Origin: Pseudomonadota bacterium
GTDB taxonomy: Bacteria > Pseudomonadota > Gammaproteobacteria > Burkholderiales > Ferrovaceae
NCBI GenBank assembly: GCA_021828575.1
Contig: JAJZEL010000003.1
Span: 1 to 10,906, forward strand
DNA: 10,906 bases
Direction: 5' to 3'
Made by a program: the position numbers and the translations under genes. Positions 7,041 to 10,906 of this stretch are shown piece by piece. Position 1 is the stretch's first letter; each line of letters starts with the position of its first letter. The notes under the pieces were generated by a model. It worked only from the letters and a program-made list of their open reading frames with translations. It had not been told where the DNA came from and did no database searches.

Positions 7041-7057
7041 TCTAGGTTTATCCTAGA
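7041..7057. repeat. Perfect inverted repeat in the phasin 5' leader
   Basis: TCTAGG-TTTAT-CCTAGA has 6-base perfect arms and a 5-base centre. It lies about 18-34 bases into the predicted phasin leader. It could be a short hairpin or a protein-binding site; its sequence does not resemble the TGC/GCA sites nearby. Confidence 0.4.
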
Positions 7058-7058
7058 A

Positions 7059-7072
7059 TTGCTGCACCGCAA
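7059..7072. promoter_or_regulatory. Candidate PhaR operator at the phasin transcription start
   Basis: TTGC-TGCACC-GCAA is an inverted repeat lying over the predicted phasin transcription start and the first transcribed bases, a natural place for a repressor. It shares TTGC/TGC elements with the site at 7116-7132. PhaR binding is inferred. Confidence 0.3.
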
Positions 7073-7080
7073 CAGCTCCC

Positions 7081-7109
7081 AATGTACAGAACCCGATTAG
7101 TCTTGTCAA
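7081..7109 (-). promoter_or_regulatory. Sigma-70 promoter of the phasin gene
   Basis: On the minus strand there is a perfect -35 box TTGACA (7104-7109), a 17-base spacer, and a -10 box TACATT (7081-7086, four of six matches). Upstream (7110-7141) is a run of A and T tracts that could act as an UP element. Transcription would begin near 7074, giving a leader of about 73 bases. Strong expression fits the high abundance of phasins. Confidence 0.65.
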
Positions 7110-7115
7110 TAAAAA

Positions 7116-7132
7116 TTTGTGCAATGCAAAAA
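7116..7132. promoter_or_regulatory. Candidate PhaR operator, upstream copy
   Basis: TTTGTGCAATGCAAAA is a near-perfect inverted repeat centred on TGC-AAT-GCA, with one mismatched pair. It lies just upstream of the phasin -35 box and between the two divergent genes. TGC/GCA-type palindromes are reported as PhaR targets in other PHA bacteria. The assignment here is inference. Confidence 0.35.
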
Positions 7133-7148
7133 AACTTTTTTCAGGGCT

Positions 7149-7178
7149 TTGATCTGTTAACGCCATGTTTTTTATGAG
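7149..7178 (+). promoter_or_regulatory. Weak candidate promoter of phaR
   Basis: TTGATC (7149-7154), an 18-base spacer and TATGAG (7173-7178) each match the sigma-70 consensus at four of six positions. It overlaps a 10-base direct repeat. No better plus-strand promoter is seen before phaR. Confidence 0.25.
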
Positions 7179-7263
7179 ATCATGTTTTTTGTTCTATCAC
7201 AGTTGACCCGGTGGTTTCCCTTTTGTTCCGTGTCGCACAAAATATTTTCCGGAAAGGCATGTC

Positions 7264-7869
7264 ATGGCGCAAACCGTCAGACTGATCAAGAAATATCCCA
7301 ATCGTCGGCTGTACGACACGGAAAGCAGCTCCTATGTCACTCTTGCCGAGATCAGACAGCTGGTACTGGACCACGTGGAATTCCAAGTAGTGGACGCCAA
7401 AACCCAGCACGACCTGACCCGGAACATCCTGATGCAGATCATCCTTGAAGAGGAATGTGGGGGCGCTCCGCTGTTTTCCAACCCCATGCTGTCACAAATG
7501 ATCCGAAGCTATGGCAATGCCTTGCAGGGTGTGATGGGGAACTGCCTGGAACAGGGCGTGCAAAGTTTTCTGGAAATCCAGCGCAAGTTGCAGGAACAGG
7601 CTGTGGCCATGATGAATGGGGGGGGCGCGTCCCCGGGCGCCTTCGACGCGGAGGCCTGGAACCGCTTTCTGTCCATGCAGGGGCCGGCCTTGCAGGGCTT
7701 GATGAGCACTTACCTGACTCAGAGTGCAGCCATGTTGATAGAAATGCAAAAGCAGATGCAGCATCCCAACGCCTTTTTTGGTGGATTCCCCTTTCCGTTT
7801 GGCGCTCCGTCCCAGAAGCCTCGTGAAGCCAAATCCAAAGAGAGCAAAAAAGAACCCCCGGAAAAATAA
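7264..7869 (+). CDS. phaR: PHA synthesis repressor PhaR
   Basis: A 201-residue regulator of the PhaR/PhbF family. It binds DNA upstream of phasin genes and also binds PHA, so repression is lifted when granules form. The N-terminal domain (PHB_acc_N, about residues 5-65) begins with the diagnostic IKKYPNRRLYDTESS and contains VTLAEIRQLV and ILMQIILEEE. The middle (about 70-110), LFSNPMLSQMIRSYGNALQG, followed by a helical stretch, matches the PHB_acc repeat. The C-terminus has a Phe/Pro/Gly-rich patch (FFGGFPFPFG) and then a highly charged Lys/Glu tail. GGAAAGG ends 6 bases before the ATG. It is divergent from the phasin gene and is followed after a short gap by a methyltransferase with no terminator between. 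Confidence 0.95.
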   Translation: MAQTVRLIKKYPNRRLYDTESSSYVTLAEIRQLVLDHVEFQVVDAKTQHDLTRNILMQIILEEECGGAPLFSNPMLSQMIRSYGNALQGVMGNCLEQGVQSFLEIQRKLQEQAVAMMNGGGASPGAFDAEAWNRFLSMQGPALQGLMSTYLTQSAAMLIEMQKQMQHPNAFFGGFPFPFGAPSQKPREAKSKESKKEPPEK

Positions 7870-7898
7870 CCGAACTCACCTTGAAGGAGCTTGAGTAC

Positions 7899-8915
7899 TT
7901 GGTTACCGATGACATGAAATCCCTGTTCCGGGAGCAATTGCAGGGAGCGCAAGGGCTCCAGTTGGCCTACATTGGTGTGGTGAACCACCTGTTCGAGGCG
8001 CTGCACCGGTTGGGTCAGGCTACTTCGCAACAGCTGGCTGAGGCCGCAGTCATGGACGCGGGCTATGTGCTGCGCTGGTGTGAGGCAGCTTATGCCTTTG
8101 GTTACCTGGAACTGGAAGATGACCGCTTCAGGCTCTCCACTCAAGGCGAGGCCATGCGTCCCGAGGTGGAGAACTCCCTTATGCCCCTTGCCGTGCAGTC
8201 TGTGCTGACGGCACACATGGCCGAGCGGGCAGCGGGGCTCATGCGCACGGGCGAACGCCCTGGCGAGGCCGTGCTGGCTGAACGCGAAACGGTATTGCCA
8301 TGGTTTGGTCCCATGCTGGAAAGCGGTTTCTCCGGCCTGTTCCAGAACACCATTTGTCCAGCGGTACCTGCTTTCGAAGCGGTCAATGCCCGTGCGGGCC
8401 TGGCCGTGGATCTGGGTTGTGGCAATGGCTGGTACCTGCGCGCTTTGGCGTCCCGTTGCAGCCAGTTGCGGGGCCTGGGCATCGACGGGTTTGGTGAAAA
8501 CATCCGCCAGGCCAGGGCGGTGGCCCAAAAAGCAGGCCTGGGAAACCGCCTGAACTTCATGGAAGGAGACATCCACACCCTGACACTGGATGAACCGGCC
8601 GACCTGATTGCCATGAACCGGGCCTTGCACCATGTTTGGGAAAAGGATGTACACCAGCTGTTTTCCTGGTTGAAGGGCAATCTCAAGGCCGGGGGCTATG
8701 TGGTGATCTGGGAACCTGCCTGGCCCGCTTCGCGCGCGACGCTGCGCCAACCCCCTTATCGTGGCATGTCCTTTCAGAACCTGACGGAACATGTGCAAGG
8801 CAACCACTTCCTGCGCCCGGATGAAATTGCCGGTGCATTTGAAGCGGTGGGCATGACAGCCCGCATCCACCTGTTTGCCAACGACACGGAAGCGGTGGTG
8901 GTGGGGCAGGTGTAG
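7899..8915 (+). CDS. Class I SAM-dependent methyltransferase with N-terminal winged-helix-like domain
   Basis: A roughly 338-residue protein with two parts. The N-terminal part (about 1-85) looks like the winged-helix dimerisation domain of small-molecule methyltransferases: LFEALHRLGQATSQQLAEAA, then WCEAAYAFGYLELEDDRFRLS. The C-terminal part is a Rossmann methyltransferase. It has motif I VDLGCGNG at 170-177, an acidic residue ending strand 2 (Asp196 in GLGIDGFG), EGDIH around Asp224, and NRALHHVWEKD as the post-strand-4 motif. The substrate is unknown. The start is uncertain. TTG 7899 has AAGGAG 9 bases upstream. ATG 7914 (5 codons later) has no ribosome binding site at normal distance. 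The frame is open to TTG 7881. It follows phaR by about 29 bases, so co-transcription is likely. Confidence 0.8.
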   Translation: MVTDDMKSLFREQLQGAQGLQLAYIGVVNHLFEALHRLGQATSQQLAEAAVMDAGYVLRWCEAAYAFGYLELEDDRFRLSTQGEAMRPEVENSLMPLAVQSVLTAHMAERAAGLMRTGERPGEAVLAERETVLPWFGPMLESGFSGLFQNTICPAVPAFEAVNARAGLAVDLGCGNGWYLRALASRCSQLRGLGIDGFGENIRQARAVAQKAGLGNRLNFMEGDIHTLTLDEPADLIAMNRALHHVWEKDVHQLFSWLKGNLKAGGYVVIWEPAWPASRATLRQPPYRGMSFQNLTEHVQGNHFLRPDEIAGAFEAVGMTARIHLFANDTEAVVVGQV

Positions 8916-8953
8916 AGGGGCCTGATATCTGTGGACCGAAGACGGGTTGTTGG

Positions 8954-9184
8954 CTATTGCTGACGGTGGCGTTGGACCAGTTTAATGGCTGTTTTTGTGC
9001 TGTAAGCTGGCTCTTTATCTAACTGGCAGTTTCCGTAGCAATGGACAGCACCGTGCCCGTAGCGATCCTGCGAGACCCCGGAAAGCGGTCGCCCATTGGC
9101 ATCCCACAAGCGTACATGAAGGTCGCCCCTTTTAAAGAAACCAAGGCCAATGCAATGCAACAACCCACCGCTGTAGCTTTGCAT
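8954..9184 (-). CDS. Unrecognised small ORF, possibly the 3' part of a broken gene
   Basis: A 76-residue minus-strand frame starting at ATG 9184. I do not recognise a family. The central part, GDLHVRLWDANGRPLSGVSQ, reads like a beta-strand/turn segment of a real protein, and HCYGNC gives two Cys and a His close together. The first residues look less natural. The ORF overlaps, in another frame, the C-terminal end of a second open frame (9132-9308) that also looks coding. A single frameshift near 9135-9180 could have split one gene into these two pieces. No clear ribosome binding site is present. It may be a gene remnant or not coding at all. Confidence 0.25.
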   Translation of the reverse strand: MQSYSGGLLHCIGLGFFKRGDLHVRLWDANGRPLSGVSQDRYGHGAVHCYGNCQLDKEPAYSTKTAIKLVQRHRQQ

Positions 9185-9308
9185 TCTTGAGATTCAGCTG
9201 TGAAATGTGCTCTTTCAAATCTGCGACTGTCTCCGACGCATCATTGGCCACCTGGATCATCAGTGCGGCGAACGGACGCAGTGGAAGACCAGGCGCATTC
9301 GGAAAAAA
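9132..9308 (-). pseudogene. Possible gene remnant, coiled-coil-like
   Basis: A minus-strand frame open from 9308 to TAA 9132. It contains an ATG at 9260 giving 42 residues, and the open part upstream reads NAPGLPLRPFAALMIQVAND. The following SETVADLKEHISQLNLKNAK has heptad spacing typical of a coiled coil, and RWVVAL then looks like the start of a membrane segment that stops abruptly after HWPWFL. This suggests a small coiled-coil/membrane protein whose end is lost by frameshift. It overlaps the frame at 8954-9184. It lies downstream of the PH/SHOCT gene on the same strand. No family is recognised. Confidence 0.25.
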
Positions 9309-9358
9309 TCATCACTAGCACTGCGAACTGGCCCCCGAACACTGCTACACCGAACACA

Positions 9359-9967
9359 TCAAAATTGACTGATTATCCGAGCTTTGATCGTCTCGTACTC
9401 GGAATCACTTATTAGCCCGGCGTCAAGCATGGTTTTTGCCTTCTTGAGTCGGTCAGTCGAGTCTTCATTGACCGTCGAGGATGTGCTATCCGCTCTGAGC
9501 GAACCCTGAAAGCCGCCAGATTTGGCCCGTAATTCTTCGAGTTCGCGGAGGCGACGTTTTTCACGCCACGCTTGCTCTTGTGCCTGGCAAATGCGGTAGA
9601 TGGCTTGGGCTTCATCCTTCCGAAGACCGGAGAACTCGAACGGGCAAACCGAGCCACCGACGGCTAAGTCCGGCATAGTCAGAGCGGTGACTCGCAGCGT
9701 GCTCCCAAAAATACCAGCTTGAATATGCGCCGACTTGATGTCTTGCCATCGGATGTCAATCGGCGTGAAGCCACCGATCAATCCACGATTTATCCCGATC
9801 AACCGGCCCGTCGTGGCCGCGACAATCGAGCGCCGGTGCATTAAGGCGAACAGTCTGCGTTGCACAGCCGTCGATTGAATTTTCTCCCCGACCACAAGCA
9901 TGGAATCCAGCGTTGCATATGCTTTTTCAAGCCCTGCTTCGCGCGGCTTGGTTTGTTCTTCGCTCAT
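9359..9967 (-). CDS. PH-like domain protein with C-terminal SHOCT domain
   Basis: A 202-residue soluble protein. Residues about 15-128 resemble a bacterial pleckstrin-homology-like domain, with alternating strands such as RRSIVAATTGRLIGINRG and TPIDIRWQDIKSAHIQAG and a closing helix (DEAQAIYRICQAQEQA). A charged helical linker (about 128-150) is followed by a Ser/Thr-rich low-complexity segment. The last 32 residues fit the SHOCT domain: DRLKKAKTMLDAGLISDSEY, then the ETIKARIISQF end. Such proteins are found widely, often on accessory DNA, and their function is unknown. The start at 9967 has a GGGGGA just upstream, rather close at 3 bases. The start overlaps the stop of an upstream ORF (ATGA). 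The neighbouring remnants and toxin-antitoxin pair suggest acquired DNA. Confidence 0.75.
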   Translation of the reverse strand: MSEEQTKPREAGLEKAYATLDSMLVVGEKIQSTAVQRRLFALMHRRSIVAATTGRLIGINRGLIGGFTPIDIRWQDIKSAHIQAGIFGSTLRVTALTMPDLAVGGSVCPFEFSGLRKDEAQAIYRICQAQEQAWREKRRLRELEELRAKSGGFQGSLRADSTSSTVNEDSTDRLKKAKTMLDAGLISDSEYETIKARIISQF

Positions 9968-10248
9968 AGATCCCCCATCGGTTTAGTATTCGGTCTGACA
10001 TCCTGGCTATGTATTCGTTCGGACGTGTGCCGTAAGAGTGCCTTGGCAGCACACCCAGAATGGCATCCATGATGCTGCTGTTTCGACTGAGCTTCATCAA
10101 TCCCCGCCAGTGCAGCAGTTGTACTTGCGAGGCTGATCCAGAATTTCCTACCGGCGAATTCAAGCAGTCGTGCTTTTTTATCACAAAAAGCCCCTGCACG
10201 ATATGGGTGAGATAACGTCAAATCTGGTGCATAGCCGTTCTGCAGCAT
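9964..10248 (-). CDS. Hypothetical small protein, ATGA-coupled to the PH/SHOCT gene
   Basis: A 94-residue frame from ATG 10248, with a stop codon overlapping the start of the PH/SHOCT gene by four bases, a pattern typical of translationally coupled genes. I recognise no family. The first half (NGYAPDLTLSHPYRAGAF, then GRKFWISLASTTAALAGID) looks plausible as protein. The second half is rich in Gln, His, Lys and Cys (HHGCHSGC) and looks less so. A different minus-strand frame over the same DNA (9927-10199) reads plausibly in its second half (AILGVLPRHSYGTRPNEYIA), so one frameshifted gene is possible. No strong ribosome binding site is visible. Confidence 0.3.
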   Translation of the reverse strand: MLQNGYAPDLTLSHPYRAGAFCDKKARLLEFAGRKFWISLASTTAALAGIDEAQSKQQHHGCHSGCAAKALLRHTSERIHSQDVRPNTKPMGDL

Positions 10249-10258
10249 GGTGCGTCAG

Positions 10259-10291
10259 GCGGTGAGTTTCCGCTGAAGGGTACTTCCTTCA
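10259..10291. repeat. Two adjacent inverted repeats upstream of the toxin-antitoxin genes
   Basis: GCGG-TGAGTTT-CCGC (10259-10273) and TGAAGG-GTACTT-CCTTCA (10274-10291) are back-to-back short hairpins. They lie between the minus-strand small ORF and the toxin promoter. A weak terminator or an insulating structure is possible. No convincing T-run follows on either side. Confidence 0.3.
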
Positions 10292-10318
10292 ACAACAGGT
10301 TGGTTTTATCTGCCTTGC

Positions 10319-10346
10319 TTGATTTCGTACGGCATTGCCGTATAAT
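10319..10346 (+). promoter_or_regulatory. Promoter of the toxin-antitoxin operon
   Basis: TTGATT (10319-10324, four of six matches), a 16-base spacer and a perfect TATAAT (10341-10346). Only six bases (CCGCTT) separate the -10 box from the toxin ATG at 10353, so transcription should begin at or within a base or two of the start codon, giving a leaderless mRNA. Confidence 0.65.
10328..10342. promoter_or_regulatory. Palindromic operator over the toxin-antitoxin promoter
   Basis: TACGGC-ATT-GCCGTA is a perfect inverted repeat with 6-base arms. It fills the spacer and runs into the first two bases of the -10 box. This is where an autorepressing antitoxin with a helix-turn-helix domain would block RNA polymerase, and the downstream gene encodes such a protein. 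Confidence 0.6.
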
Positions 10347-10352
10347 CCGCTT

Positions 10353-10667
10353 ATGCTCACCATCGCAGAATCAGAAATTTTCAGTCGGTATGTCTCCGAC
10401 TACTGGACAGAAGACGAGCGTGGTGAATTCGTCGCATGGATCGCCACGCACTATGATGTCGGTGATGTGGTACGAGGTTCCGGTGGCTGTCGAAAAGTTA
10501 GGTGGTCTCGTAAAGGAACAGGAAAAAGTGGTGGTGTTCGCGTGATCTACTACAACATGCTTGAGGATGAAACAATCTGGCTGTTGCTGATCTATGCGAA
10601 GAATGAGCATGAAAACATACCCGCTCATATATTGAAGGCTGTGAAAGAGGAAATGACATGTCCATGA
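10353..10667 (+). CDS. Type II toxin, RelE/HigB family
   Basis: A 104-residue toxin-like protein of the RelE/ParE superfamily, closest in character to the HigB-2 type, which cleaves mRNA on the ribosome and stops growth. The family core is visible as GSGGCRKVRWSRKGTGKSGG at about 42-61, then GVRVIYYNM at 61-69 and the beta-strand WLLLIYAKNEHEN at about 76-88, followed by the C-terminal helix. The basic residues in the core (Arg47, Lys48, Arg50, Arg53, Lys54) are those expected to contact RNA. The start at ATG 10353 has no ribosome binding site but sits directly after the -10 box. A TTG at 10335 lies inside the operator and is rejected. The gene order toxin-antitoxin is that of higBA systems. 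The end overlaps the antitoxin by 10 bases. Confidence 0.85.
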   Translation: MLTIAESEIFSRYVSDYWTEDERGEFVAWIATHYDVGDVVRGSGGCRKVRWSRKGTGKSGGVRVIYYNMLEDETIWLLLIYAKNEHENIPAHILKAVKEEMTCP

Positions 10668-10906
10668 CTGCTAAAGAACTGCAAAAGCGTGATGCAAAAC
10701 GGGATCTTGGTGGCGAATTGTTGGAATCTGTTCGCCAAATGAAGTCCGGTCGCGCAGGAAAAGTCCACAAGGTGGCTGTATCCCCTGTTGTCTCTGCTCG
10801 CATGAAGTCTGGTTTGTCCCAATCCGCTTTTGCGAAATTGCTGGGCGTTTCTGTGCGCACTTTGCAGGATTGGGAACAAGGCCGCCGTGAACCCAGTGGT
10901 GCGGCC
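10658..10906 (+). CDS. Antitoxin with Xre-type helix-turn-helix, HigA family (partial, runs off the window)
   Basis: The first 83 codons of an antitoxin; the end is beyond the window. The N-terminal part (1-45) is charged and probably neutralises the toxin. From about 46 an Xre/Cro helix-turn-helix begins (ARMKSGLSQSAFAKLLGVS, then VRTLQDWEQGRREP), which would bind the operator over the promoter and repress the operon together with the toxin. Start ATG 10658 has GAGG 7 bases upstream and lies within the last codons of the toxin, so translation is likely coupled. A second ATG at 10664 is an alternative start. HigA/NadS-type antitoxins of this kind end soon after the helix-turn-helix, so only a short piece is probably missing. 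Confidence 0.85.
   Translation, partial: MSMTAKELQKRDAKRDLGGELLESVRQMKSGRAGKVHKVAVSPVVSARMKSGLSQSAFAKLLGVSVRTLQDWEQGRREPSGAA

Larger units (their letters stand above)
8916..9358. other. Gene-poor stretch after the methyltransferase
   Basis: Apart from the two doubtful minus-strand frames above, I see no gene, RNA gene, repeat array, terminator or mobile-element end here. No intrinsic terminator was found after the methyltransferase stop at 8915. The loose texture contrasts with the tightly packed genes to the left and suggests the boundary of a variable segment. Confidence 0.4.

Noticed and set aside
7246..7255. Palindrome TTTCCGGAAA overlapping the phaR ribosome binding site as a translation-blocking hairpin
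   Set aside because: It has no loop, so it cannot form a normal hairpin; it may be chance.
7719..8870. 383-codon minus-strand open frame opposite phaR and the methyltransferase
   Set aside because: The plus-strand methyltransferase has intact motifs; the antisense frame has no recognisable family and a shadow-like composition.
8954..9000. GTTGGAC at 8971-8977 as part of an integron attC site
   Set aside because: No matching partner core site lies at a proper distance, and there is no attC-like imperfect palindrome or integrase.

Overview
The window is a stretch of proteobacterial chromosome, most likely betaproteobacterial. Reasons: the end of enolase is followed directly by ftsB; bamD and rluD are divergent; and a class I polyhydroxyalkanoate (PHA) set phaC-phaB, phasin and phaR lies together. 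The organism cannot be named from sequence alone. The core half (1-8915) is tightly packed. The last 2 kb is looser, contains remnant-like frames and ends in a toxin-antitoxin pair, which is typical of an accessory segment.

Layout, left to right. Positions 1-482 (+) hold the end of eno and then ftsB. Position 506-1312 (-) is bamD, an outer-membrane assembly lipoprotein, convergent with ftsB. From 1311 (+) a rightward gene string runs rluD, pgeF, a ZIP-family metal transporter, phaC and phaB, with very short gaps or a 4-base overlap. The start codons of bamD and rluD overlap on opposite strands within one CATG. Position 6417-7001 (-) is a phasin, convergent with phaB and ended by a strong hairpin terminator. 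A 262-base AT-rich control region separates it from phaR (7264-7869, +), which is followed by a SAM-dependent methyltransferase (about 7899-8915, +).

PhaB reduces acetoacetyl-CoA to (R)-3-hydroxybutyryl-CoA and PhaC polymerises it. The phasin coats the granule surface. PhaR is expected to repress the phasin gene, and perhaps its own, until granules titrate it. No ketothiolase (phaA) is in the window. The divergent phasin/phaR region has a good sigma-70 promoter for the phasin and TGC/GCA-type inverted repeats that are candidate PhaR operators.

After 8915 the sequence changes character. Positions 8916-9358 hold only short, overlapping minus-strand frames that look like remnants. Position 9359-9967 (-) encodes a PH-like/SHOCT-domain protein preceded by a small unknown ORF with an ATGA overlap. 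Position 10353 to the window end (+) is a HigBA/RelE-type toxin-antitoxin pair. Its promoter appears to start transcription at the toxin ATG (leaderless), and its -10 box is overlapped by a perfect inverted repeat. No tRNA, rRNA, CRISPR array, integrase or insertion sequence was recognised. I found no clearly new multi-gene system. The best candidates for further attention are the methyltransferase tied to phaR, the ZIP transporter inside the PHA gene string, the phasin/phaR control region, and the toxin operon start.
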